Notes under the pieces: generated by a model
Seen by the model: the letters and a program-made list of their open reading frames with translations, nothing else
What the model was told of the DNA's origin: nothing
Database searches by the model: none
Shown here: piece after piece, positions 1 to 9,178 of the stretch
Numbering within the stretch: position 1 is the stretch's first letter
Layout of the letters: each line of letters begins with the position of its first letter
Position numbers and translations under genes: made by a program
Origin: Lacinutrix sp. MedPE-SW
GTDB lineage: Bacteria; Bacteroidota; Bacteroidia; Flavobacteriales; Flavobacteriaceae
Direction of reading: 5' to 3'
Assembly: GCF_001874145.1 (NCBI RefSeq)
Contig: NZ_MPCX01000001.1
Coordinates: forward strand, 248,001 to 312,000
Length of the DNA stretch: 64,000 nucleotides

Positions 1-228
1 ACTGGTTCTTCCTCTGTATTAGTAGGTAAACCAATAATTAAATTTATAGGAATTACTAAAGAAAACTTAAATATATTTGTATACTGGGTTTTATATATTA
101 TCATTGGGCTTATTTTCTATCAAATATTACTAGTAACTATTGGTTGGCTTTTAGGTCAAGGCAAATTTTTCTGGGAGTTTGAGAAAAAAATGTTACGCCG
201 TTTTGGTTTAGGACGCTTTTTAGATTAA
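1..228 (+). CDS. C-terminal part of a small membrane protein, DUF6787-like (partial)
   Basis: The reading frame is open from base 1 and ends at the TAA at 226-228, giving 75 residues of a protein whose start lies outside the window. It contains a hydrophobic stretch of about 25 residues (roughly residues 27-53 of the fragment) and then the segment KFFWEFEKKMLRRFGLGRFL. That FW-x-FEKKML-R pattern after a membrane helix is what I remember of the short Bacteroidota membrane family DUF6787; the assignment is from memory. The stop codon overlaps the next start (TAATG), so the two genes are probably cotranscribed. Function unknown. Confidence 0.6.
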   Translation, partial: TGSSSVLVGKPIIKFIGITKENLNIFVYWVLYIIIGLIFYQILLVTIGWLLGQGKFFWEFEKKMLRRFGLGRFLD

Positions 229-566
229 TGCAAAAAATTAAAAATCATATAATTATTAAATGTGCTTCACTTTTATTAGTGTTAGCTGTTGCATTACCTA
301 CGGTTGTAAAAGCATTTCATGTATTTGAATCTCACGAACACGTTGTTTGTGTTGATAAATCTACAACTCACATTCATGCTACAGATTTTGAATGTGAATT
401 TTATAAATTTAAATTAAATAATGCTTACGCTTTAGTTTTTAACAAAATAACTATACTTAAGCAAGAATATAAGAATAAACGTATTTATTCTTTTTACAAG
501 TCCATAGTCAGTCAAAATTATTTTGACATAAAACAACGTGGTCCACCACACTATATTTTCTCATAA
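228..566 (+). CDS. Small exported His/Cys-rich protein upstream of a TonB receptor
   Basis: This is a 112-residue protein with a signal-peptide-like N-terminus (hydrophobic residues about 8-28). The mature part starts with a His/Cys-rich block, with His pairs at FHVFESHEH and TTHIHATDFEC and three Cys in total, consistent with metal binding. The tail ends in a QRGPPHYIF-type sequence. It overlaps the preceding stop (TAATG) and lies about 150 bases before a TonB-dependent receptor on the same strand. I infer a periplasmic metal-binding accessory to that receptor; the metal is not determinable from sequence. It could instead be an unrelated small exported protein. Confidence 0.6.
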   Translation: MQKIKNHIIIKCASLLLVLAVALPTVVKAFHVFESHEHVVCVDKSTTHIHATDFECEFYKFKLNNAYALVFNKITILKQEYKNKRIYSFYKSIVSQNYFDIKQRGPPHYIFS

Positions 567-603
567 AGAGAAATTCTCTCTCAACATATTTAAAACACAA
601 TTT

Positions 604-647
604 ATAACATGATTTACAGCAATTTAACGCTGTTATATCATGATTAT
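604..647. promoter_or_regulatory. Imperfect inverted repeat between the His-rich gene and the TonB receptor
   Basis: The left arm (604-620) and right arm (629-647) form a long, slightly imperfect hairpin or palindrome around an 8-base AT loop. Each arm contains TATAACA or its complement TGTTATA (603-609 and 631-637). This could be a terminator-like structure, an attenuator or a dimeric repressor site ahead of the receptor. There is no T-tract directly after it, so a simple terminator is less likely. The regulator is unknown; TGTTATA resembles half of a Zur box, but that is weak evidence. Confidence 0.35.
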
Positions 648-712
648 ATATTTATTCTTTATTAATTATTTCTAAACTAATAATTAATAAAATTCAATTA
701 CACATAAAACAT

Positions 713-3115
713 ATGCGCTTTTTAACGCTAATATTATTTTTTATAGGATGTTTTGCAGGTATTTCACAAAACTGCAATAATACATTCTCTGGAAAAATTA
801 TAGACAGTCACGACAACACAGCTTTGGTTGATGCTAAGGTTGAAATAATTGAAACAAACCAAACTGTTTTAGCTAATGCAGATGGTACTTTTTCTATTAC
901 TAATTTATGTGATAGCAAATATACAATTCAAATATCTCATCCATTTTGCATAACACAAACTCACTATATTGATATCTCTAAAGATTTAAATAAAGTGTTT
1001 TGGCTAGAGCATCATCTAGAAGAGTTAAATGAAATTATAATAAAAGGAAATCATTATAATAACAAGACAAATACAACTTTAGAAAGTAAAATTTCAAAAG
1101 ATGAATTAGAACGTTATAGTAGTTTTTCTTTAGGAGATGCTTTAAATGGTGTCTCTGGTGTTTCATCTTTAAATACAGGAAATGCAATTGTAAAACCATT
1201 AATTAATGGTTTACACAGTAGCCGTGTTGTTATGATGAATAATGGCGTTAGAATGGAAGATCAAGATTGGGGAGCAGAACATGCTCCAAATGTTGATATT
1301 AATGCTGTAGATAATATTACAGTAATTAAAGGTGCAAGCGCATTACAATATAGCGGTAATGCTATTGGTGGTATTATTATAACCGAAACTGCAAAAGCAC
1401 CGGTAAAAGATACTTTATATGGTAAAACCATTATTACAGGAGCATCAAATGGACGTGGAGGAACAATAACCTCACAACTTACCAAAAGCTTTCAAAGTGG
1501 TTGGTTTGCAAAAGCTCAAGGTACTTTAAAAAGGTTTGGTGATTTTGAAGCTCCAAATTACAATTTAAGTAATACAGGTGTTTTTGAGCGTAATTTTTCT
1601 TTAAGTGGTGGCTTAAATAAATTTAATTACGGTATCGAGGCTTATTACTCGTTATATAAAAGTGAAATTGGAATATTAAGAGCATCGCACTTAGGTGGCG
1701 CACAAGATCAAGTTAGAGCAATTAACAATCCTCAACCTTTATTTGTAAGTGATTTTTCTTACGATATAGACGCACCAAAACAGGATGTTGAACATCATTT
1801 AGCAACTTTAAAAGGTTTTAAAAAATTAGAAAACCTTGGTAGATTAAGTTTTCAATATGATTATCAACAAAATAAAAGGTTAGAATTTGATATTAGACGT
1901 GGCGATGATAAAGACAAACCATCTTTAGATTTAAATTTACAAACACACACTTTACTTTTTGATTTAGACTCAAAATTATCTAATAAATCTAACTTAAAAA
2001 CAGGTGTGATGGCTAAGTATCAAAACAATTTTGCAGATCCAAATACTGGTGTTCGTAGGTTAATACCAGACTACGATAAGTACGATTTAGGCGCTTATGC
2101 AGTTTATAATAGTGAAATTAATAACAAGGTTTTACTAGAACTTGGAGCCAGGTTTGATTATACGCATGTAGACGCTTTAAAGTTTTATAGAACATCGTTT
2201 TGGGAAAGCAGAAATTACGATACAATTTTTCAAGATATTGTTATTGAAGGAGATTTTGGAGACCAAGTTTTAGCGAATCCAAAATTAAATTTTTACAATC
2301 CATCTGCAACAGCAGGTTTTACATATAAATTTAACAATACATATAAGTTATTGTTTAACTACTCTTTAGCTTCACGAGCACCAAATCCTTCAGAGCTTTT
2401 TAGCGAAGGACTGCACCACTCTGCTTCAAGAATAGAATATGGAGATTTGCAATTTAAATCTGAAACAGCAAACAAAATTTCATTAACGCTACAACGAGAA
2501 AGTAATGTTTTTAACTTTTCTATAAATCCTTATATTAATTTTATAAACGATTTTATTGTTATAGAGCCAACTGGAGTTTCTCAAACCATTAGAGGTAATT
2601 TTCAAGTTTGGGAATATAGGCAAACAAATGCGCAACTTATAGGTTTAGATATTGATGCCGCTTATAATTTTGCAAATAATTTTCAATATAATCACCAGTT
2701 TTCTTTAGTAAAAGGTTACGATAAAACAAGAGATGAAGCTTTAATAAATATTCCTCCAGTAAATATTAAAAATGAGGTTATTTACAAAAATTCAAAACTT
2801 AATAATCTGAGATTAAAATTACAAAGTGATTATGTTTTTGAACAAAACGAATACCCTAATAATAATTTTGAAGTCTTTGTTCCCGAAACCGGAACAATGG
2901 AAACTGTAGATGTAAGTACACCACCAGATGCTTACCATTTATTAAATTTTAGTTCTAGTATAGATTTTAAAATTAACAAAGGAACAGCAATAACGGTAGG
3001 TTTTGATGTTTCTAATATTTTTAATAAATCCTACCGAAATTACTTAAATCGCTTACGTTATTATGCAGACGATTTAGGTAGAAATTTTTTAATAAATCTT
3101 AAAATTAACTATTAA
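713..3115 (+). CDS. TonB-dependent outer-membrane receptor
   Basis: This 800-residue protein imports a substrate across the outer membrane using TonB/ExbBD energy. A signal peptide (1-19) is followed by a carboxypeptidase-regulatory-like beta domain (about 24-100), typical of Bacteroidota receptors. Next come a plug domain (about 110-230, with the NG..SSRVVMMNNGVRMED and GASALQYSGNAIGG segments) and a 22-strand-type barrel to the end, closing on an aromatic residue (Y800). It is followed 10 bases later by a lipoprotein gene and preceded by a His-rich exported protein. This three-gene arrangement suggests uptake of a metal or small cofactor rather than a glycan: no SusD is present. Substrate unproven. 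Confidence 0.88.
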   Translation: MRFLTLILFFIGCFAGISQNCNNTFSGKIIDSHDNTALVDAKVEIIETNQTVLANADGTFSITNLCDSKYTIQISHPFCITQTHYIDISKDLNKVFWLEHHLEELNEIIIKGNHYNNKTNTTLESKISKDELERYSSFSLGDALNGVSGVSSLNTGNAIVKPLINGLHSSRVVMMNNGVRMEDQDWGAEHAPNVDINAVDNITVIKGASALQYSGNAIGGIIITETAKAPVKDTLYGKTIITGASNGRGGTITSQLTKSFQSGWFAKAQGTLKRFGDFEAPNYNLSNTGVFERNFSLSGGLNKFNYGIEAYYSLYKSEIGILRASHLGGAQDQVRAINNPQPLFVSDFSYDIDAPKQDVEHHLATLKGFKKLENLGRLSFQYDYQQNKRLEFDIRRGDDKDKPSLDLNLQTHTLLFDLDSKLSNKSNLKTGVMAKYQNNFADPNTGVRRLIPDYDKYDLGAYAVYNSEINNKVLLELGARFDYTHVDALKFYRTSFWESRNYDTIFQDIVIEGDFGDQVLANPKLNFYNPSATAGFTYKFNNTYKLLFNYSLASRAPNPSELFSEGLHHSASRIEYGDLQFKSETANKISLTLQRESNVFNFSINPYINFINDFIVIEPTGVSQTIRGNFQVWEYRQTNAQLIGLDIDAAYNFANNFQYNHQFSLVKGYDKTRDEALINIPPVNIKNEVIYKNSKLNNLRLKLQSDYVFEQNEYPNNNFEVFVPETGTMETVDVSTPPDAYHLLNFSSSIDFKINKGTAITVGFDVSNIFNKSYRNYLNRLRYYADDLGRNFLINLKINY

Positions 3116-3125
3116 CACAAAACAA

Positions 3126-3686
3126 ATGAAAAAAATACAAATTTTAGCAGCAATCTTATTTACTTCTTTATTAACTGTTTCATGTTCAGATGATGATGAT
3201 GCTATAGCAATAGTTCCTGTTAACGAAGAAGAATTAATTACAACAATTAATGTAACATTAACACCTGTTGGTGGAGGAACTGTAGTTGAGTATTCTAGCC
3301 AAGATTTAGATGGTGATGGACCAAATTTACCAACGGTAACTGTTTCTGGAAATTTAACTGCAGGAACAACTTATAATGGTACAATTGAATTATTAAACGA
3401 AACTGAAGATCCTGCAGAAGTTATTACAGAAGAAGTTGAAGAAGAAAGCGTTGAACACCAATTTTTCTATACTGTTGGCGGAAACCTTGACATAAGTACA
3501 ACGTATACAAGTTTTGATACAGATGGCAACCCTTTAGGTACAACGTTTGATTTAGAAGCTTTAACTGCTAGTGCTGGAACCTTAACATTTACATTACGTC
3601 ACGAACCAACAAAACCTAACACAGGAGCTAGTGACGCTGGTGGAGAAACAGATATTGAAGTTACTTTTGATGTTACAGTAGAGTAA
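3126..3686 (+). CDS. Acidic surface/periplasmic lipoprotein paired with the TonB receptor
   Basis: This is a 186-residue lipoprotein: a signal sequence with lipobox LLTVSC puts the lipidated Cys at residue 20, followed by the SDDDD acidic linker common in Bacteroidota lipoproteins. The rest is beta-rich and Thr/Glu-rich, ending in a conserved-looking segment around HEPTKPNTGASDAGGETDIE. I remember this C-terminal pattern from flavobacterial proteins labelled type 1 periplasmic binding fold, but cannot verify that here. It starts 10 bases after the receptor and is followed by a strong terminator, so it is the last gene of that operon. It probably binds the receptor's substrate. Confidence 0.65.
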   Translation: MKKIQILAAILFTSLLTVSCSDDDDAIAIVPVNEEELITTINVTLTPVGGGTVVEYSSQDLDGDGPNLPTVTVSGNLTAGTTYNGTIELLNETEDPAEVITEEVEEESVEHQFFYTVGGNLDISTTYTSFDTDGNPLGTTFDLEALTASAGTLTFTLRHEPTKPNTGASDAGGETDIEVTFDVTVE

Positions 3687-3702
3687 TATTTATAGTATTA
3701 AT

Positions 3703-3745
3703 AGATAAAAAAAAGAGAAGTCAATGACTTCTCTTTTTTTTATCT
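3703..3745. terminator. Bidirectional intrinsic terminator
   Basis: A near-perfect hairpin: arms 3703-3723 and 3725-3745, with a GAGAAGTCA / TGACTTCTC core and A8/T8 tracts on either side. It lies between the lipoprotein gene and the convergent SDR gene, so it can serve both. Confidence 0.85.
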
Positions 3746-3760
3746 ATTTATTGAAGCTAA

Positions 3761-4393
3761 TTATACAGCAACTGGCTCTAATGCTTTACCAATAAGTGTA
3801 TCGCCTTTTATAATTTCAAAAGTTGCATGGCTTGAAATATCATCTTTTAGAGTTCTCACTAAAGTTTGTGCCACATCTGCCCTACTAATTTCACCGCTTT
3901 TATTTAATTTTTCTTGAAGCTCAATCTTATCTGTTGCTTTATCGTTTGTTAAAGTTCCTGGTCTAACAATAGTATAATCTAAACCACTATTTTTTAAATA
4001 AACGTCTGCATTATGTTTTGCTTTTAAATACTCTTGAAGATCTTCTGCTTGTTCTGGATTATCTGCACCCATAGAACTTAACATAACAAACTTTCTTACG
4101 TTTGTGTTTTTTGAAGCATCAATCATTTTTTTAGCACCATTTTCATCAACTTCTTTAACTTTTTTACCTCCAGATCCTGCTGCAAATATTACTTTATCTA
4201 CATTATTAAAAGCATGGTCTACATTCTTTTCTAAATCGGCTAAAACGGTGTCAATATTTTTAGCTTTAAATTGTTCTTGTTGCTCTTCTTTTCTAACCAT
4301 TGCAATAGGATTAAAGTATTGCGATTCGTTTAAAAGATTTACTATTTGTTTTCCTGTGGTGCCGTTTGCACCTGCTACTAATATATTTTCCAT
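3761..4393 (-). CDS. NAD(P)-binding atypical SDR (NmrA/YwnB-like)
   Basis: This is a 210-residue Rossmann protein with an N-terminal glycine motif GANGTTGKQI (residues 8-17), the acidic ADLEKN segment near residue 52, and MLSSMGADNPEQ and YTIVRPGTLTND motifs characteristic of atypical short-chain dehydrogenases. The usual SDR catalytic YxxxK is represented by an EYLKAKHNAD segment. Such proteins bind NAD(P)H and act as small oxidoreductases or redox sensors; the substrate is unknown. It is divergent from the PhzF gene and ends at a shared terminator. Confidence 0.8.
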   Translation of the reverse strand: MENILVAGANGTTGKQIVNLLNESQYFNPIAMVRKEEQQEQFKAKNIDTVLADLEKNVDHAFNNVDKVIFAAGSGGKKVKEVDENGAKKMIDASKNTNVRKFVMLSSMGADNPEQAEDLQEYLKAKHNADVYLKNSGLDYTIVRPGTLTNDKATDKIELQEKLNKSGEISRADVAQTLVRTLKDDISSHATFEIIKGDTLIGKALEPVAV

Positions 4394-4414
4394 ATTCTAA
4401 AAGTAATTATAATA

Positions 4415-4467
4415 AAACCTGTAACAGTAATATTTTAAAGTGTTTAACTCCATTTTAATACAGGTTT
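4415..4467. promoter_or_regulatory. Inverted repeat in the divergent SDR/PhzF promoter region
   Basis: AAACCTGTA (4415-4423) and TACAGGTTT (4459-4467) are perfect 9-base complementary arms separated by 35 bases. They lie in the 159-base gap between two divergent starts. The arrangement fits two operator half-sites for one regulator, or chance in AT-rich DNA. No regulator gene is adjacent. Confidence 0.3.
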
Positions 4468-4552
4468 AACGCGCTTTTAATATATAATTATAGTAATTTT
4501 AAGAATGCACTTAAATATATCTATAAAGCAATATTTTATATATTTAAAGTGT

Positions 4553-5341
4553 ATGAAATTAGAACTTTACCAAATAGATGCTTTTACTAATACCATTTTT
4601 GGAGGTAATCCTGCTTGTGTAGTACCTTTAGATTATTGGTTACCAGATAAAACATTGTTTAATATCACTAAAGAAAATGCTGTTGCAGAAACTGCTTTTT
4701 TTGTAAAAACAGATAACATATTTCATTTGCGTTGGTTTACACCTGAAATTGAAATGGATTTGTGTGGTCATGCAACACTTGCTACTGCACATTGCATAAA
4801 AACTATTTTAAAATATCCTGAAAATAAAATTACATTTAAAACTTTAAGTGGAGAATTAACGGTATTAATAAATAATGATACTTACGCTTTAAATTTACCA
4901 TCTAGAATGCCTGTTAAAGCAACTTTACCAAGTATAATAAAAGATGCTATAAACATTCAACCTAAAGCTATATATAAATCAAGAGATTATGTTTTAGTAT
5001 ACGACTCACAAAAAGCTATTGAAAATATTAAAGTAAATCGCGCTGTTTTCGATAAAATTAATTTAGATCCTGGTGGTGTTATTGTTACTGCAAAAGGAAA
5101 TACTTGCGATTTTGTTTCACGCTTTTTTACACCACAAGCTTCTATTTTAGAAGATCCTGTTACAGGTTCTGCGCATTGCTCTTTAGTACCATTTTGGGCT
5201 AAATATTTACAAAAAAATAGTTTAGAAGCAATACAGCTCTCTAAACGCGGCGGACACTTATCATGTATAAATAAAGAAAACCGCGTTATAATTTCTGGTA
5301 ATGCTAAAACCTATTCCTGTGGCTATTTATGGACAGAATAA
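4553..5341 (+). CDS. PhzF-family isomerase
   Basis: PhzF-fold enzymes catalyse proton shifts or isomerisations on small metabolites; most members outside phenazine clusters have unknown substrates. From the ATG at 4553 the protein has 262 residues and begins MKLELYQIDAFTNTIFGGNP, the canonical family start. An upstream in-frame ATG at 4505 would add 16 non-conserved residues. The catalytic Glu is E46 in NAVAETAF. Other family signatures are RWFTPEIEMDLCGHATLA, the FVSRFFTP segment and EDPVTGSAHCSL, which line the dyad-related active site. No phenazine genes are nearby, so a phenazine role is not implied. Confidence 0.85.
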   Translation: MKLELYQIDAFTNTIFGGNPACVVPLDYWLPDKTLFNITKENAVAETAFFVKTDNIFHLRWFTPEIEMDLCGHATLATAHCIKTILKYPENKITFKTLSGELTVLINNDTYALNLPSRMPVKATLPSIIKDAINIQPKAIYKSRDYVLVYDSQKAIENIKVNRAVFDKINLDPGGVIVTAKGNTCDFVSRFFTPQASILEDPVTGSAHCSLVPFWAKYLQKNSLEAIQLSKRGGHLSCINKENRVIISGNAKTYSCGYLWTE

Positions 5342-5352
5342 TAACTTTATTT

Positions 5353-6984
5353 TTAATCTAATTTAGGTAGTTTAAAATCGTCTAAAGCACTTTTCTTTTT
5401 CATTAGTTTTTCTATTTCATCTGCCTTTCTTGGTGCTTCAGCCGAAAGGTTAACGGGTCCTTTTTCGGTAATTAAAATATCATCTTCAATTCTAACTGCA
5501 ATACGCCACCATTTTGGGTCGCAATCACTTCCTTCTGGTATATAAATACCTGGTTCTACCGTTATTACTTGATTTGCTGCTAAAGGTCCATAAGTGCCTG
5601 GATCATGAACATCTAAACCTATATGGTGTGATGTACCGTGAGGTAAATAATTATGCTTTACATTTTCATTTTCTATAATACCTAACCTAGCTAAACCTTT
5701 ATTAATTACTTGTTGTGCAGCTTGATTACTAGCCCAAAACACTTCTCCTACTTGACATTTTTCTATCCCTGCATTTTGTGCTTCTAAGACAATATCATAA
5801 ATAGCGCGTTGCTCTTTACTAAAAGTTCCATTGGCAGGAATTGTTCTTGTAACATCTGCTGTGTAACCGTGATACTCTGCTCCTAAATCCATAAGCACTA
5901 AATCGTCTTCAACTTTCATTTTTGTATTCTCTATATAGTGTAGAACACAACCATTGTTTCCTGCGCCAACAATACTTGGGTAACCTTCGTACTCACTACC
6001 ATATTTTTTATACACAAATTCGTGAACACCTTGTATTTCGGTTTCAGACATGCCTGGATGCATGGCTTTCATAACTTCAATTTGACCTTGAGCAGAAATA
6101 CGAATCGCTTTGGTTAATAATACTAATTCTTCGGCTGTTTTAATTTCTCTCAACTCTGCCATATATGTAGATAAACTTCTGGTATCGTAATTTTTTTCTT
6201 CTGGCTTAGCATCAATTTTAATAAGTTGTTTTTTTATTTCATCTCTAATGCTATTACTTTCGGCTTCTACATATTGCATTATTTCTTCATCTTCTTTAAC
6301 CTCTGGAAATTGCGTTATTACTTCACCTATTCTTTGTGCTACATTCGCACTGTTTTCTATTTCTGTAGCTTTAATAATAGTTTTTATTTGCTTCACCATT
6401 GGTGACTCTTTATCTTTTTCAAAATTCACTTGTGTTTTAAATGTATTTATCAAGTTGTATAAATCTGCTTTATTTCTTGAAGAATCACGGTAATCATCAT
6501 TAAAATTATGAAAAAACACTTTGTCGAATTTAGAATAGTCTATATCCAAATCTAAAAAGTCTTTACTTGTTAAAACGTTTTTAAATCCAAGTTTTTGTTT
6601 AGCTCCTTCTACTCCCAATCTAGAGCCTGTCCACATTTCGGCTTGTTTATTTTTTTCTTGTACAAATAAAATTTCATTTACTTGTTTTCCATCACTATCT
6701 GTTTGGTTTTGAGAAAAAACAATTAAAGCAGTATGAGGTTCTTTATAACCCGTTAGGTAATAAAAATCTGGATCTTGATGGTAAATATAGTCTACATCGT
6801 TAGCTCGATTTCTTACAGGATTTGCAAAAAATACAGCGACACTGTTTTTTGGCATTTTTGCTCTTAAAGCATCTCGTCTTCCTTTGTGAAATTCTGGTTT
6901 TAAATAATCTGTAGGATTGCCATCTTGAGCGAAAATTATATTAACTGCAAGAAGTATAAAAAAGAGTAAACGTTTAGTTTTCAT
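5353..6984 (-). CDS. pepP: Secreted Xaa-Pro aminopeptidase (M24B)
   Basis: This 543-residue enzyme releases N-terminal residues preceding proline. A signal peptide (residues 1-19, ending FAQ) indicates export, unlike the cytoplasmic enterobacterial PepP. An aminopeptidase P N-terminal domain (about 25-190) is followed by a pita-bread catalytic domain. Metal ligands are visible in order: the two Asp of MDLGAEYHGYTADVTRT, the His of PHGTSHHIGLDVHD, the Glu of VEPGIYIPEG, and the Glu of RIEDDILIT. The N-terminal inserted region (about 190-260) is rich in charged residues. It is convergent with the PhzF gene with only 11 bases between stops. Confidence 0.88.
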   Translation of the reverse strand: MKTKRLLFFILLAVNIIFAQDGNPTDYLKPEFHKGRRDALRAKMPKNSVAVFFANPVRNRANDVDYIYHQDPDFYYLTGYKEPHTALIVFSQNQTDSDGKQVNEILFVQEKNKQAEMWTGSRLGVEGAKQKLGFKNVLTSKDFLDLDIDYSKFDKVFFHNFNDDYRDSSRNKADLYNLINTFKTQVNFEKDKESPMVKQIKTIIKATEIENSANVAQRIGEVITQFPEVKEDEEIMQYVEAESNSIRDEIKKQLIKIDAKPEEKNYDTRSLSTYMAELREIKTAEELVLLTKAIRISAQGQIEVMKAMHPGMSETEIQGVHEFVYKKYGSEYEGYPSIVGAGNNGCVLHYIENTKMKVEDDLVLMDLGAEYHGYTADVTRTIPANGTFSKEQRAIYDIVLEAQNAGIEKCQVGEVFWASNQAAQQVINKGLARLGIIENENVKHNYLPHGTSHHIGLDVHDPGTYGPLAANQVITVEPGIYIPEGSDCDPKWWRIAVRIEDDILITEKGPVNLSAEAPRKADEIEKLMKKKSALDDFKLPKLD

Positions 6985-7105
6985 TTATATATAGTTTTTT
7001 CGATGTTGAAAATTAATCATTTATAAGTATATATACTTAAAAGCGTTAAAGAAATTAACACTTTTTTTATCGATTTATAGTGAAAGTCAAATCGATATTT
7101 TTCAA

Positions 7106-7113
7106 TACTTTTG
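7106..7113 (+). promoter_or_regulatory. Bacteroidota -7 promoter element upstream of gcvT
   Basis: TACTTTTG matches the TAnnTTTG -7 consensus, 59 bases before the gcvT ATG. No clear TTG -33 element sits at the usual distance, so support rests on the -7 box and its position at the head of the run. Confidence 0.5.
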
Positions 7114-7171
7114 CTTTTCAAAATCAATCTAAAATAGAATACGCACTTGCGGAATAATAAAATACAAGACT

Positions 7172-8245
7172 ATGAAAAATACTGCCTTAACAAAAACACA
7201 CGAAGCCTTAAATGCTAAAATGGTACCATTTGCTGGTTATAATATGCCTGTACAATACGATGGTGTTAATGTAGAACATGAAGCTGTACGTAAGGATTGT
7301 GGTGTTTTTGATGTATCTCACATGGGAGAATTTTTAATTGAAGGACCAAATGCGCTTGCTTTAATACAAAAAGTTTGTAGTAACGATGCTTCTAAACTAA
7401 CTGTTGGTAAAGCACAATATTCTTGTATGCCAAATGATGATGGTGGTATTGTAGACGATTTAATTGTATATAAGTTAAAAGAAGAAACCTATTTACTAGT
7501 TGTTAATGCTAGTAATATTGAAAAAGATTGGAACTGGATTTCATCTAAAAATGATGTAAATGCAGATATGCGAGATTTAAGTGAAGATTATTCTTTATTA
7601 GCAATTCAAGGTCCCAACGCAGTAGAAAAAATGCAACCTTTATCTAGCCATGATTTAGCTGAAATTAAATTTTACAATTTTATAGTTGGTGATTTTGCTG
7701 GTATAGAAAATGTAATTATTTCTGCAACTGGATATACTGGTAGTGGCGGTTTTGAAATATACTGTAAAAATGATGAAGTAAAACAAATTTGGGATAAAGT
7801 TACACAAGCTGGTGCAAAACCAATTGGTTTAGCTGCCAGAGATACTTTACGTCTAGAAATGGGATATTGCCTTTACGGTAATGATATTACAGATACTACA
7901 TCACCTTTAGAAGCTGGTTTAGGTTGGATTACAAAATTTACAAAAGATTTTACAAACTCTGATGCTTTAGAAGAGCAAAAACGCCAAGGTGTAGACCGTA
8001 AACTTATTGCTTTTAAATTAGACGAGCGTGGTATTCCAAGACAAGGATATGATATTGTAGATAACCAAGGTAAAAAAATAGGTGAAGTAACATCTGGCAC
8101 AATGTCTCCAAGCTTAGGTCAAGGTATTGGTTTAGGTTATGTGCCAATTATTTTTACAGACGTTAATAGTAAAATTAATATTCAAATTCGTAAAAAAGCA
8201 GTGCCTGCAACAGTTGTAAAACTACCTTTTTACAAACAACAATAG
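7172..8245 (+). CDS. gcvT: Aminomethyltransferase (glycine cleavage T protein)
   Basis: T protein of the glycine cleavage system transfers the aminomethyl carbon from lipoylated H protein to tetrahydrofolate, releasing ammonia. The 357-residue length is normal for the family. Signatures are the N-terminal [13 protein letters not shown], the [10 protein letters not shown] segment with its Asp/His pair, GPNAVEKMQ, the [12 protein letters not shown] folate-site motif, and the LEAGLGW / [14 protein letters not shown]-terminal barrel. The gcvH and gcvP partners are not in the window. It heads a tight run: glsA starts 3 bases after its stop. Confidence 0.95.
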   Translation: MKNTALTKTHEALNAKMVPFAGYNMPVQYDGVNVEHEAVRKDCGVFDVSHMGEFLIEGPNALALIQKVCSNDASKLTVGKAQYSCMPNDDGGIVDDLIVYKLKEETYLLVVNASNIEKDWNWISSKNDVNADMRDLSEDYSLLAIQGPNAVEKMQPLSSHDLAEIKFYNFIVGDFAGIENVIISATGYTGSGGFEIYCKNDEVKQIWDKVTQAGAKPIGLAARDTLRLEMGYCLYGNDITDTTSPLEAGLGWITKFTKDFTNSDALEEQKRQGVDRKLIAFKLDERGIPRQGYDIVDNQGKKIGEVTSGTMSPSLGQGIGLGYVPIIFTDVNSKINIQIRKKAVPATVVKLPFYKQQ

Positions 8246-8248
8246 TTA

Positions 8249-9163
8249 ATGATAGATTTTCAAGAAGTTATAAATGAGATTTATAGTGATTTAAAAACCA
8301 CTAAAGACAAAGGTACTGTAGCTTCTTACATTCCAGAACTAGAAAAACAAAGTGCTTCTAATTTTGGTATATACTTAAAACATTTAGGCGGTAAAGATTA
8401 CCACGCTGGAGATTGGGATGTACCATTTTCTATACAAAGTATTTCGAAAGTATTAGCTCTATCTAAAGCTATTACTTTCGAAAATAAAAATCTATGGCAA
8501 CGTGTAGATGTAGAACCATCTGGAAACCCGTTTAATCACTTATCGCTTTTAGAACAGGAAAACGGCATACCTAGAAACCCACTTATAAATGCTGGTGCTA
8601 TTGTTATTGCAGATATTTTAGTAACACATTTAAAAAATCCCAAAGAAGACTTTTTAAATTATGTTAGAGAAATTACAGGCGATCAAACTATAGATTTTAA
8701 TTTAAAAGTTGCCGCGTCTGAGAAGCGTACTGGTTTTAATAACTATGCAGCTGCAAATCTTTTAAAAGCATACAATAATCTCGACAATGATGTAGAAGAG
8801 GTTTTAGACTTTTACTTTCACCAATGCGCAATAGAAATGAGTTGCAAGCAACTGGCTAATGCTTTCTATTTATTTACTCACAGAGGAGAATGTATAAATA
8901 AAACAAAGCACCTTACATTAAATCAAGTAAAACGTATTAACGCAATTATGCTTACCTGTGGTTTTTATGATGAAGCTGGAGAATTTGCTTTCGAGGTTGG
9001 TTTACCTGGGAAAAGTGGTGTTGGTGGCGGTATTGTTGCTCTTTTACCTAACGATTTTGTAATTGTTACTTGGGCACCAGGATTAAATGAAAAAGGAAAT
9101 TCTTTAATAGGAATGCAAGCTTTAGAACAATTCACTACAAAAACAAAACGTTCTATTTTTTAA
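8249..9163 (+). CDS. glsA: Glutaminase A
   Basis: Hydrolyses L-glutamine to glutamate and ammonia. The 304-residue protein has the serine beta-lactamase-like fold of the family, with the S-x-x-K catalytic pair at S64 and K67 (PFSIQSISKV). It also has EPSGNPFN, NPLINAGAI and the C-terminal GLPGKSGVGGGI loop. It starts 3 bases after gcvT, so translational coupling is likely. Both enzymes release ammonia, which may be the reason for pairing, but this is inference. Confidence 0.95.
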   Translation: MIDFQEVINEIYSDLKTTKDKGTVASYIPELEKQSASNFGIYLKHLGGKDYHAGDWDVPFSIQSISKVLALSKAITFENKNLWQRVDVEPSGNPFNHLSLLEQENGIPRNPLINAGAIVIADILVTHLKNPKEDFLNYVREITGDQTIDFNLKVAASEKRTGFNNYAAANLLKAYNNLDNDVEEVLDFYFHQCAIEMSCKQLANAFYLFTHRGECINKTKHLTLNQVKRINAIMLTCGFYDEAGEFAFEVGLPGKSGVGGGIVALLPNDFVIVTWAPGLNEKGNSLIGMQALEQFTTKTKRSIF

Positions 9164-9178
9164 TAGTAAATAGTATTA

